This document shows, one piece after another, positions 8,078 through 16,726 of a stretch of 64,000 bases of DNA. The position numbers and the translations under genes were made by a program. This DNA comes from Mycobacterium sp. ITM-2016-00317 (GTDB lineage Bacteria > Actinomycetota > Actinomycetes > Mycobacteriales > Mycobacteriaceae). Below the pieces are notes generated by a model. It had not been told where the DNA came from, did no database searches, and was given only the letters and a program-made list of their open reading frames with translations. Numbering within the stretch: position 1 is the first letter of the stretch; each line of letters opens with the position of its first letter. The stretch spans positions 868,001 to 932,000 of the forward strand of contig NZ_CP134399.1 in the NCBI RefSeq assembly GCF_002968295.1. The letters are read 5' to 3'.

Positions 8078-9253
8078 TTGAACGCTCTGTCCGCCTTTGA
8101 TTCTCTTTACCCGCCATCGGGGCGAACGCCGTCCGGCAAGGCCAAGTTCGGTCTCCTCGGCGCCTACCCTCCCACGCAGGGAGGGCTCGCGAACTACAGT
8201 GCGTCGCTGTCCGACGCGTTGCGCGCCCGCGGGTCCGAGGTCGACGTCATCCGGGTCGCCGACAGCGCGCCGTCGACCGGCGCCGGGGTGGTCGGTGAGC
8301 TGGTCAACGGCTCTGCCGGCTCGGCTGCCGACTGTGTGGAAATGCTCAACCAGAACGACGTCGTCGTGGTCCAGCACGAGCACGGACTCTATGGGGGCGC
8401 GCACGGCGACGACGTGCTCGAGATCGTCGAGGGGCTCCGCGTTCCTACGGTGACCATCGCCCACTCCGTTCTGAAAAACCCGGCACCACACCAGCGTTGG
8501 GTCATCGAGCGGCTGGCTGCCACCACCGGGCAGATGGTGGTGATGTCCGAGGTGGCACGCGAACGGCTGTGCAGTGAGTACGGCGTGGACCGCCACAAGG
8601 TCGTCAAGATCCCGCACGGCGCTGTTCTTCCCAAGGGGCCGAGGGCCAAGCGCGGCAGCAGGCCGATCATCCTGACGTTCGGCATGATGGGACCCGGGAA
8701 AGGCGTCGAGCGCGTCATCGATGCGATGGCCTCGCTGCAGAGCGTGGCCGGTCGCCCCCGGTATCTCGTGGTGGGCCGGACGCGTCCGGAGGTGCTGGCG
8801 CGCGACGGCGAGGCCTACCGCGAGGCGCTGATCGAGCAGGCCCGCCGCAACGGCGTCGCCGACTCGGTGTCCTTCGACGACCGCTACCACGACCGGGCAT
8901 CGCTGGCAGCGCTGCTGCAATCCGCTGCGGTGATCGTGCTGCCCTACGACTCCACCGACCAGGTCACCTCCGCGGCCCTGGTCGATGCGGTCGCCAGTGG
9001 GCGACCGGTGGTCGCCACCGCGTTCCCGCACGCGGTGGAGATGCTGCGCGACGGTGCGGGCATCCTCGTTCCCCACGACGATCCCGACGCGATGGCATCC
9101 GCGCTGCGGACGGTGCTGACCCAGCCGCGACTGGCGGGGACGATGGCCGCGGAGGCGCGGCAACTGGCTCCGGCGATGGCATGGCCGGTGGTGGCCGACA
9201 GCTACCTGCAGTTGGCCGGCCGTCTGCTGGCGGCGCGCCGGGCCAGGGTCTGA
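8078..9253 (+). CDS. Glycosyltransferase family 4 (copy A)
   Basis: A 391-residue GT-B glycosyltransferase. The N-terminal Rossmann half begins KFGLLGAYPPTQGGLANYSASL, the acceptor-side loop contains VVQHEHGLYGG, and the donor-binding half has FGMMGPGKGVERVIDA and the late VASGRPVVATAFPHAVEML motif. The start is a TTG; the paralogue at 15548 also opens with TTG-AA(C/T)-GCT, which supports this unusual start. A membrane desaturase gene follows 224 bp downstream, as it does (with two genes inserted) in copy B. It probably transfers a sugar from a nucleotide donor; acceptor unknown. Confidence 0.85.
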   Translation: MNALSAFDSLYPPSGRTPSGKAKFGLLGAYPPTQGGLANYSASLSDALRARGSEVDVIRVADSAPSTGAGVVGELVNGSAGSAADCVEMLNQNDVVVVQHEHGLYGGAHGDDVLEIVEGLRVPTVTIAHSVLKNPAPHQRWVIERLAATTGQMVVMSEVARERLCSEYGVDRHKVVKIPHGAVLPKGPRAKRGSRPIILTFGMMGPGKGVERVIDAMASLQSVAGRPRYLVVGRTRPEVLARDGEAYREALIEQARRNGVADSVSFDDRYHDRASLAALLQSAAVIVLPYDSTDQVTSAALVDAVASGRPVVATAFPHAVEMLRDGAGILVPHDDPDAMASALRTVLTQPRLAGTMAAEARQLAPAMAWPVVADSYLQLAGRLLAARRARV

Positions 9254-9477
9254 GCCCAGGCCGGAGGCCGCCGCGAAAGTTGTTCTTCCGGGCGACTTCT
9301 GATATTGCAGCCGGGGCGTCCGCGAGAGGCGTTGACGCATCCGCCCGTCCTTATTAGGCTGAGGGACGCCGACGCGCTGCGGTCACCCGTCGGGGTGCCG
9401 TATGTGGTCCGCAATAACGGGTTCATCGCACAGCCCAGCCGCTTCACCCACCACCAAGGATCGGCAGGACACCTAAA

Positions 9478-10677
9478 TTGGCAATCGCCGATCTCGCTGC
9501 GTACGCACATCTCAGTGGAGACGACATCGAAGCCCTCGGGCAGGAGCTCGATGAGATCCGCCGCGATGTCGAGGCGTCGCTGGGGGAACGCGATGCGGCC
9601 TACATCCGGAACACGATCCGGTTCCAGCGTGCGCTCGAGATAATCGCGCGGGTGACGGTGGCCTGCAGTCGTTCCCGGACCGGCTGGCTGGCCGGCACCG
9701 CCGCGCTGGCCGTCGCCAAGAGCGTGGAGAACATGGAGATCGGGCACAACGTGTGCCACGGTCAGTGGGACTGGATGAACGATCCGGAGATCCACTCCAC
9801 CACGTGGGAGTGGGACATGGTCGCGGTCTCCTCGCAGTGGAGGTACTCCCACAACTACCGCCACCATGTGATGACCAACATCGTGGGCGTCGACGACGAT
9901 CTCGGGTTCGGCATCATGCGCGTCTCCCGGGACGAGCCGTGGCAGCCCGTCCACCTGATGCAGCCGCTGCGGAACGTGCTGCTGGCCGTGATCTTCGAGT
10001 GGGGTATCGCGCTGCACGGCGTGCACTCCGAGCGTGATCGCGTGCTGCCGGACACTGTTCGGCTGGCGGAGGTCAGAGCGTCGCTGGGGCGCAAGATCGC
10101 CCGGCAGGTGGTCAAAGACTATGTGGTCTTCCCGGCGATGAGCGTCACCCAGTGGCGCAGGACGCTACTGGCCAACGTGGTGGCCAACCTCGCGCGCAAC
10201 CTGTGGGCCTACGTGGTGATCTTCTGCGGCCATTTCCCCGATGGAGCCGAGAAATTCGCACCGAGTGTCATCGAGCAGGAGTCCAAGGGCGAGTGGTATC
10301 TCCGGCAGATCCTCGGTGCCGCGAACTTCAAGGCGGGCCGCGTGCTGGCCTTCGCGAGCGGCAATCTCTGCTATCAGATCGAGCATCACCTGTTCCCTGA
10401 TCTGCCGAGCAACCATTACGCCGAGATCGCGGTCCGGGTGCGGGCGATCTGCGACAAGTACGGCCTGCCGTACACCACCGGTTCACTTGTGCGCCAGTAC
10501 TTTCTGACGCTGCGCACCATTCACAAGTTGGCGTTGCCCGACTGGCTCCTCACCGCCACGAGCGACGATGCACCAGAGACCGCGTCGGAGAAGAAATTCG
10601 CCGGTGTGCCCGGCTCAGGGAGCGGATTGCGCGCCGCGCTGCGCAGGAACGCCCGCCGGCGGCGGCAAGCCGCCTGA
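9478..10677 (+). CDS. Membrane fatty acid desaturase (copy A)
   Basis: A 399-residue di-iron desaturase/hydroxylase-type membrane protein. Three histidine boxes are present: GHNVCHG (His90, His94), HNYRHH (His125, His129, His130) and QIEHHLFPDLPSN (about residue 300). The family introduces double bonds in acyl-CoA or acyl-lipid chains (DesA3-like). The TTG start gives MAIADLAAYAHLS, matching MAITDIARYTHLS of the ATG-started paralogue at 19377. This copy has a 45-residue basic C-terminal extension that the paralogue lacks. Confidence 0.85.
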   Translation: MAIADLAAYAHLSGDDIEALGQELDEIRRDVEASLGERDAAYIRNTIRFQRALEIIARVTVACSRSRTGWLAGTAALAVAKSVENMEIGHNVCHGQWDWMNDPEIHSTTWEWDMVAVSSQWRYSHNYRHHVMTNIVGVDDDLGFGIMRVSRDEPWQPVHLMQPLRNVLLAVIFEWGIALHGVHSERDRVLPDTVRLAEVRASLGRKIARQVVKDYVVFPAMSVTQWRRTLLANVVANLARNLWAYVVIFCGHFPDGAEKFAPSVIEQESKGEWYLRQILGAANFKAGRVLAFASGNLCYQIEHHLFPDLPSNHYAEIAVRVRAICDKYGLPYTTGSLVRQYFLTLRTIHKLALPDWLLTATSDDAPETASEKKFAGVPGSGSGLRAALRRNARRRRQAA

Positions 10678-10799
10678 CCTGGCCGGCGCGACGGCAGGAT
10701 TGTCATAGCCGCTCGACCGGAGCGAGAGCAGCGTAGGGTTGGCAGGTATCGGGCAGCTCGATTGCGAGTGAATTCGCCTGACTTCAAAAGGAAATCACA

Positions 10800-10958
10800 T
10801 TGGCTTCGCCACAATCATTCCGGACTCCCTACGACAGGCGTGTCGAGCTGGTCTCGCACGCCATCAAGGACAACTCCAAACTCAGCGGCAACGCGGCAGA
10901 CGAACTGGCTGTGCATGTCCTGCGCGCGCTGAATTCGATACCGGAACAGATGCGTTGA
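10800..10958 (+). CDS. Small conserved mycobacterial-type protein, 52 aa
   Basis: A TTG start preceded by AAAGGA at eight bases opens a 52-residue hydrophilic helical protein (FRTPYDRRVELVSHAIKDN, then DELAVHVLRALNSIPEQMR). It resembles short mycobacterial proteins I recall as DUF6307, but this is from memory. The gene sits between the desaturase and the GAF-ANTAR genes and its function is unknown. Confidence 0.6.
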   Translation: MASPQSFRTPYDRRVELVSHAIKDNSKLSGNAADELAVHVLRALNSIPEQMR

Positions 10959-11002
10959 CCGGCGGGGCCCGCCACTGACCTGACGTCGCGCCCGCCGCCC
11001 CG

Positions 11003-11803
11003 GTGGGACTTTCGCTCAGGAAAGGCGCCAGGCATGTACGAGGTTCGGCGACGACGAATGGCTTCGGGCTCGGCCCGGGTGCGTTTGCGTTGAACGCGTC
11101 GATCGCCGAGCAGTTACTCGAAGCCGTCAGCGGCTGCCGTGGAGTCGATGCGGCCGACCGGCTGTGTGAGGCGTGCGTGACGCTCCTCGACGTCGACGCG
11201 GCGGCCATCTCATTGGTGTTCGACGGCACCAACACCGGGACTCTCGGATCGAGCGGCACACGGGCCAGGGAGTACGACGAGTTGCAGTTCACCGTCGGGG
11301 AGGGGCCGTGCCTGGACTCGGTGACCAACCGGTCCCCGGTGCTGGTGGAGGATCTCGGTGACACCGCAGGCAGGCGCTGGCCGATCTACGGACCCGCGAT
11401 GCTCGATATGCAGATCCGCGGCATCAGCGCCATGCCCGTCGTGGTGGCCGGCGAGTACGTCGGCGCGCTGGATCTGTTCCGGGCAGAACCCGGGCCCCTG
11501 ACCTCGGCTCAACTGGGCGGCGCGGCCGCCGCCGCCGAGTTGGCCGGTGTTCCGCTACTGGATCTGCTCGACGTCGACATGCAGGCCGCGGCCAGCGACC
11601 CCGGTAGTAGCGCCTGGGCAGAGCTCAACGCGCTCTCCCGCGCCGACGTCAGCCAGGCCACCGGCATGCTCGTCGCCCAGCTGGAAGTGGAGCCGGCGGA
11701 GGCGCTGGTTCGGTTACGCGCCTACGCCTACTCGAGCGGCCGGGCGGCCACCGACGTCGCCCGCGACATTCTCGAGCGCACACTGAAGTTGGAGGCCGGC
11801 TGA
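11003..11803 (+). CDS. GAF-ANTAR regulator 1
   Basis: A protein of up to 266 residues. A GAF sensor domain (about residues 35-180) carries the family-typical VGEGPCLDSV. A C-terminal ANTAR RNA-binding domain follows (about 200-260; SRADVSQATGMLVAQL, then AEALVRLRAYAYSSGR). ANTAR proteins act as antiterminators by binding paired hairpins in target leaders. The start is uncertain: GTG 11003 has no ribosome-binding site. A TTG at 11090 overlaps the stop of a 19-codon frame starting at ATG 11034 (TTGA) and would remove 29 residues without touching the GAF core. Confidence 0.85.
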   Translation: MGLSLRKGARHVRGSATTNGFGLGPGAFALNASIAEQLLEAVSGCRGVDAADRLCEACVTLLDVDAAAISLVFDGTNTGTLGSSGTRAREYDELQFTVGEGPCLDSVTNRSPVLVEDLGDTAGRRWPIYGPAMLDMQIRGISAMPVVVAGEYVGALDLFRAEPGPLTSAQLGGAAAAAELAGVPLLDLLDVDMQAAASDPGSSAWAELNALSRADVSQATGMLVAQLEVEPAEALVRLRAYAYSSGRAATDVARDILERTLKLEAG

Positions 11804-11836
11804 TGTACATCCGCGAACCCCAGCGAGGAGGGCGTC

Positions 11837-12595
11837 GTGACTGAGAACGTGCGAGAGACGCAGGTGCTGGACGCGGTGGTGTCCTTCGTGGATCGCCTGC
11901 TCCTCGACTTCGACGTGGTGGACCTGCTCACCGAGCTGACTGAACGCTGCGCCGAACTGCTCGATGTGGCGGCGGCGGGGTTTCTGTTCGCCGATTCGTT
12001 CGGCAAGCTCAACCTGATGGCGGCGACGTCCGAGCAGGCCCGGGAGCTGGAGTTGTTCCAGCTGCAGGCTCACGAGGGCCCGTGTCTGGATTCCTATGCC
12101 TCGGGTGAACCGGTTTCAGTGGCCGACCTGCAGGTTGCTTCCGGCCGGTGGCCGAAGTTCGTTCCCGCCGCGCTCAACGGTGGGTTCGCCTCGGTGCATG
12201 CGGTGCCGATGCGGGCGGCCGGCGAAACCCTGGGCGCCCTGGGCCTGTTCGGCGCGACTGCCGGCGAGCTCACCGACGGTGACCGGCTGATCGCCCAGAC
12301 ACTGGCTCACATCGCATGTGTCACGATCCTGCAGGAGCGGGCGCCGACACCGACGACGATAATTCCGCAGCTGCGCAACGCCTTCGCCAGCCGCATCGTG
12401 GTGGAGCAGGCGAAGGGCTTCCTGCGGGAACTCCTCGACATCTCCGTCGAGGATGCATTCAAAGTTCTGCGGGGTTACTCGCGGGCCAACGGCGAACACC
12501 TGACCGAGGTCGCGCGCCGGTTGATGACCGACCGCCATTCCCGCCCCGTGCTGGTCGCGGCAATCCTCGCCTTCGCCGGCGAGGCCGACGGTTAA
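11837..12595 (+). CDS. GAF-ANTAR regulator 2
   Basis: A 252-residue protein with GAF (about 15-165, AHEGPCLDSYASGEPV) and ANTAR (about 170-235, SRIVVEQAKGFLREL then DAFKVLRGYSRANGE). GTG start with GAGGAGG-like spacing upstream. It lies 33 bp after regulator 1 and is probably co-transcribed. Its last four bases overlap the convergent end of regulator 3. Target transcripts are not identifiable in the window. Confidence 0.9.
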   Translation: MTENVRETQVLDAVVSFVDRLLLDFDVVDLLTELTERCAELLDVAAAGFLFADSFGKLNLMAATSEQARELELFQLQAHEGPCLDSYASGEPVSVADLQVASGRWPKFVPAALNGGFASVHAVPMRAAGETLGALGLFGATAGELTDGDRLIAQTLAHIACVTILQERAPTPTTIIPQLRNAFASRIVVEQAKGFLRELLDISVEDAFKVLRGYSRANGEHLTEVARRLMTDRHSRPVLVAAILAFAGEADG

Positions 12596-13392
12596 CGGCC
12601 GTTCCTGGCCCGGGCGCGGCGCACGGCCTCGTTCACCAGCTGCTCGGCCACGACGACGAGTTTGACGTTGTCGGCCTGGCTCAGCCGCTTGAGCCGGTCG
12701 AACGCCTCCTCCGCGGTCGCCCCCGAGCGGCTGCGGAGAATCCCGATAGCCTGGTCGATCACCGCACGGCTACCCAACGCCCGTTGCAGCCGTTCGGTCC
12801 GCTCCCGCGCACCTGCGAGCAGTTGCGCGTTGTACACCGACACCGAGGCCGACGCGGCGAAGCGCGAACCCAACTCCACGGCGTGGTCACCGAACGCGTC
12901 CCGGGCACGGGCATAGGAGTTGACCGCGCCCACCACCGTCTCGCCGACGACCAAGGGCAGCGACAGCGCCGAGTGCACCCCCATGCGCGCCACCCTGCCG
13001 CCGAAGTGCAGCCAGCGGTCGTCACTACCGAGCGAGCCGCTGACGGCGGCCCGGCCGGTCCGCATCGCGGTGATGCAGGGCCCCTCGTGCAGGATTTCGT
13101 ACTGGACACCGTCGATCTCGGCGACGAAGTCCGCCGTGGCCGAGAACATCTGGATCTGTGGTCCATCGAGTTCCGGCTGCAGCAACGCGATGCTCACGCC
13201 GTCGACGCCGGGAATGGCGTGCGCGGCGAACTCCGCGACGTCGCCCAGCAGTTGCCCGACGGGGCGGGCGTCGGCGACGAGTCCCGCGACGCCGGTCAGT
13301 CCCGCGCGCAGGTCCATCTCGTCGGCTTCGCGCTGCGTAGCCGACAGATCTGACGGGGTGGCCCGGCCGGGCTGTGCGTCGAAATCAGCCAT
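12592..13392 (-). CDS. GAF-ANTAR regulator 3
   Basis: A 266-residue GAF (about 30-185, [13 protein letters not shown]) plus ANTAR (about 205-260, [17 protein letters not shown] then [13 protein letters not shown]) protein on the opposite strand from the other two, ending tail-to-tail with regulator 2. It lies 24 bp downstream of the broken fatty-acyl-AMP ligase gene and is probably in its operon. Confidence 0.9.
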   Translation of the reverse strand: MADFDAQPGRATPSDLSATQREADEMDLRAGLTGVAGLVADARPVGQLLGDVAEFAAHAIPGVDGVSIALLQPELDGPQIQMFSATADFVAEIDGVQYEILHEGPCITAMRTGRAAVSGSLGSDDRWLHFGGRVARMGVHSALSLPLVVGETVVGAVNSYARARDAFGDHAVELGSRFAASASVSVYNAQLLAGARERTERLQRALGSRAVIDQAIGILRSRSGATAEEAFDRLKRLSQADNVKLVVVAEQLVNEAVRRARARNGR

Positions 13393-13416
13393 CTATGTTC
13401 GTGGAGGGTACTCGCT

Positions 13417-15052
13417 TCAGCTCACCAGCGAGAGCGCATGCGCGCGCCGCAGCTTTCCCGACGGTGTCTTCGGGATCGTTCCGGGCGCCAGCACCACCAC
13501 GTTGCGCGGCCGCACGTCGACCTCGGCGAACACCTCGTGGGCGACCTGCCGTTCGACACGCCGCAGCTGTGTTTCGTCGGCATAGTCCTTGCATTCGACA
13601 GCAACTGCGAACGTCTCGCGTGAGCGGCCCGCGTCCAGTCGCACCGCGACGGCGCACCCGGGACGTACGCCGTCGACGCGGCCGGCGGCCCGTTCGATGT
13701 CGGTGGGGTAGATGTTGCGGCCGGCCATGATGATGACGTCCTTGAGGCGACCGCACACCACGACGTTGCCGTCCTCGGTGAGGTAGCCGATGTCGCCGGT
13801 GTCGTACCAGCCACGCTCGTCCTGGGCGGCGATGAACCCGGCGACCGTGGTGTACCCCCTGGTGACCGGTTCCCCCCGTACCTCGATGACGCCCACACCG
13901 CGGGCGGGCAGCTCGGCGCCGTCCTCGTCGACGACACGAAGCTCCAGCCCGTGCAGGGGCCAGGCCCAGGCTCACCAGGCGGCGGGTGTGGCCCTTGGTC
14001 GTCGGTACCGCCCGGTGCAGGACGGCGAGCAGGTCGGCGTCCACCTCGTCGACGACCATGCCGCCCCCGCATGCGGAGAACGACACCGCGACCGTGGTCT
14101 CGGCCATGCCGTAGGCGGGGATGACCGCTCCCGGGTCGAGGCCGAAGGGGGCGCCGGCGGCGCAGAGATCCTCCACATCGTCAGGGTCGACCTGCTCGGC
14201 GCCCGACAGCGCCCACCGTAGCGACGACAGGTCGAATTCCCCGGGGGTGGCCTGTCGGCGCAGCCGCCGCGCCAGCAGGTTGTACGCGAAGTTCGGCGCA
14301 GCGGTCATCGTGCCGCGGTACTTGTGAATCAGCCTGGGCCACAACAAGATATCGTTGAGAAAATCCATGGGTGTGGCCTTGACCAGTTCGGCGCCGAAGT
14401 ACATCGGCACCGTCAGGTAGCCGGTCATGCCCATGTCGTGGAAGCAGGGCAGCCAGCTGACGATCACGTCGGTGTCGATGTCGAAGTCGCAGCCGGCGGT
14501 CATCGCGTCGGCGTTGGCGACGATGTTGGCGTGGCTGATCTGGACGGCCTTGGGGGAGCCGGTGGAGCCGCTGGTCAACTGCATCAGGGCGATGTCGTCG
14601 TCGTCGGTGTCGACGGGGTCGATCGGATCTTCGGCGAGCAGGTCGGCGATGGTCAGCACGGTCATGCCCGAGCCCGACAGCACGGGGGCGGCGGCCATGA
14701 ACGGATCAGAGACGACGACGGCCTTCGCGGCGATCATGGTGATGACGGCGGTGGTCTCCTCGGCCCAGCGCACCAGGTCGGTGCGAGGGGTGGGTTGATG
14801 CAGCATGGTCACGCTGGCGCCCCGCATCCAGACGCCCTGGGCCGCCGGGGCGATCTCCACGGGAGCACCGGCCAGCATCGCCACCGCGTCCCCGGGGCCA
14901 ACGCCGGCGGCAGCCAGACCGCCGGCGATTCTGCGGGCACGCTGGTGGACCTCCTCCCAGGAATGCCGCACCGGCGAGTGCGGCTCGCCGGTGTTGAAGC
15001 CCTTGGTGCTGCGGTGGGCGTTGGCGTACATGGTTTCGGTGAATCGGCTCAT
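13417..15052 (-). pseudogene. Fatty-acyl-AMP ligase (FadD/FAAL type), disrupted by one frameshift
   Basis: An ANL-superfamily adenylating enzyme. The start ATG 15052 has AAGGG six bases upstream. The first frame carries A3 [13 protein letters not shown]4-A5-like [13 protein letters not shown] and [12 protein letters not shown]. Between about 13947 and 13971 the reading frame shifts. The other frame resumes with [17 protein letters not shown], then A7 [12 protein letters not shown]8 [18 protein letters not shown] and A10 [14 protein letters not shown], ending at 13417. Removing one base gives a 544-residue protein, the normal FAAL length. FAALs activate fatty acids as acyl-adenylates for polyketide/lipopeptide lipid synthesis. 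No PKS or NRPS gene is nearby. Either a recent mutation or a sequencing error. Confidence 0.85.
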
Positions 15053-15547
15053 AGGCAGCCCTTTATCGCAGTAGCGCGCACGCGCTGGTGAGGTGAATGC
15101 ACGGCCCTCCTCAAAAGGGCTGTGCTGTCGGGTGATGCGAGGGAGACGCGATGTCGGACGTACCGACTGTACGAGCAGTGCAGTCGGTGACGGCGTAAGC
15201 GCGCCGGGTTCGGGACATAACTGTGAGCGTCTCGATACCGGACTCCCGCGTGTCTAGCACACCGTGACATGCCGGCTGACGTCGAATTAGGTTCGACGGG
15301 GATGTGATCGCCGTCGTGACGTGACCGGGAGGCTGGAGGATCAACCTGGCTAGACCGTAGCGTGACCGAGTCCGGTGTAGTGCATTAAACCCTTAACCCG
15401 GTCCTTATGGGCCTCGAGGCGTAGACTCGAATCAGCTGGTGATCCCAGCAGTCCGGTTGAGATCAGTTTCTGCGCTTGTGCGCTGATCCCCCGAGTCTTC
15501 ACCTACGCCGGTCACGCCGGTGGCAATAGCCCTAAGTCGGGATAATC
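15053..15547. other. Intergenic region between FAAL and GT4 copy B
   Basis: A 495-bp divergent promoter region with no convincing gene. It contains the inverted repeat ACCGACTG-11 bp-CAGTCGGT at 15162-15188, about 110 bp upstream of the FAAL start. The last 20 bases before the GT4 start contain GATAAT, a good -10 match but very close to the TTG start. Confidence 0.5.
15162..15188. promoter_or_regulatory. Inverted repeat, possible operator
   Basis: Arms ACCGACTG (15162-15169) and CAGTCGGT (15181-15188) are exact reverse complements with an 11-bp spacer, giving a centre-to-centre distance suited to a dimeric regulator. It sits upstream of the FAAL gene. No TetR or similar regulator gene is adjacent, so the protein is unknown. 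Confidence 0.4.
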
Positions 15548-16726
15548 TTGAATGCTCCAACGTTAGTCAACCATTTGTCCGCGCCGTTCGGGATGCAAAG
15601 TTTTTCCTACGTACCGAGATTCGGCATCCTGAGTACCTACGCGCCGACAGTCTGTGGGCTGGCAACCTTCAGCGCCGCGCTCGGCGCCGGTCTGTCCGCG
15701 CGCGGTGTCGACGTCGAGGTCGTGCGCATCGCGGACGGGCCCTCCTCAACAGCGAATGCCGTCGTGGCAGAGCTCGTCAACGGTTCGGCGGCCTCCGTCG
15801 CGGCCGCGGCACAGGCGCTCAACAGGAGCGATGTCGCCGTCGTCCAGCACGAGTACGGCATCTACGGCGGACCCGACGGTGACGAGATTGTCGAGGTCAT
15901 GAAGAAGCTCACCGTCCCGTCGATCGTGGTCGCGCACACCGTCCTCAAAGATCCGACGCCGCACCAGCTCTCGGTGCTCAACGCGGTCCTCGAACTCGCC
16001 GATCAAGTGGTCGTGATGACCGAGGCGGCCCGCTCACGCCTGCGCGCCGGCTTCACCGTCGACGGCCGCAAGGTGAGCATCATCCCGCACGGCGCGGCGT
16101 TGCCCACGGCTGTCGCGGCGAAGCGGGGCGGCCGGCCGGTGATCCTGACCTGGGGTTTACTCGGCCCGGGCAAGGGCATCGAGCGCGTCATCGACGCCAT
16201 GCCGTTGCTGAAGGATCTGCCGCAGCGGCCGCGGTATCTGGTCGCGGGCCGCACCCATCCGAAGGTGCTCGCCGCCCAGGGTGAGGAGTACCGCGAGGGC
16301 CTCATCGCCCGCGCGCAGCGTCTCGGGGTCGGCGACGCCGTGTCCTTCGACTCCGCGTATCGCACTCCGGCGCAGCTGACCGAACTCATGCAGTCCGCGT
16401 CGGTGGTGGTCCTGCCCTACGACTCCAAAGACCAGGTCACGTCCGGTGTGCTGGTGGACTCCGTCGCCAGCGGGCGACCCATCGTCGCCACCGCGTTCCC
16501 GCACGCCGTCGAACTGCTCTGCAGCGGCGCGGGCACTGTGGTGGCGCACGACGATCCCGACGCACTGGCGACAGCCCTGCGACGGACACTGACCGACCCG
16601 CGCGCCGCAGGCACCATGGCCTCCGAGGCGCGCGGACTGGCGCCGGCGATGGCCTGGCCCGTCGTGGCCAAGGCGTATGTCGGCCTGGCGCAACGCCTGG
16701 TCGCGGCACGGCTGGCCGCTGCATGA
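15548..16726 (+). CDS. Glycosyltransferase family 4 (copy B)
   Basis: A 392-residue GT-B enzyme closely similar to the gene at 8078 along its whole length (VVQHEYGIYGGPDGD, WGLLGPGKGIERVIDAMPLL, VASGRPIVATAFPHAVELL). It has the same TTG start context; an alternative ATG at 15593 would drop 15 residues. The stop overlaps the next gene as ATGA. As first gene of a tight operon with a glycosidase-like and a GH130-like gene it probably acts on the same glycan. Confidence 0.85.
   Translation: MNAPTLVNHLSAPFGMQSFSYVPRFGILSTYAPTVCGLATFSAALGAGLSARGVDVEVVRIADGPSSTANAVVAELVNGSAASVAAAAQALNRSDVAVVQHEYGIYGGPDGDEIVEVMKKLTVPSIVVAHTVLKDPTPHQLSVLNAVLELADQVVVMTEAARSRLRAGFTVDGRKVSIIPHGAALPTAVAAKRGGRPVILTWGLLGPGKGIERVIDAMPLLKDLPQRPRYLVAGRTHPKVLAAQGEEYREGLIARAQRLGVGDAVSFDSAYRTPAQLTELMQSASVVVLPYDSKDQVTSGVLVDSVASGRPIVATAFPHAVELLCSGAGTVVAHDDPDALATALRRTLTDPRAAGTMASEARGLAPAMAWPVVAKAYVGLAQRLVAARLAAA

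Noticed and set aside
7944..8078. Possible riboswitch or attenuator upstream of GT4 copy A
   Set aside because: Several GC-rich short inverted segments are present, but none forms a long stem followed by a terminator, and GC-rich DNA gives such matches by chance.
7889..9340. Leftward frame extending upstream of the small basic protein through the GT4 region
   Set aside because: Only the last 45 residues look like a real protein with its own ATG; the rest is antisense to the GT4 gene.
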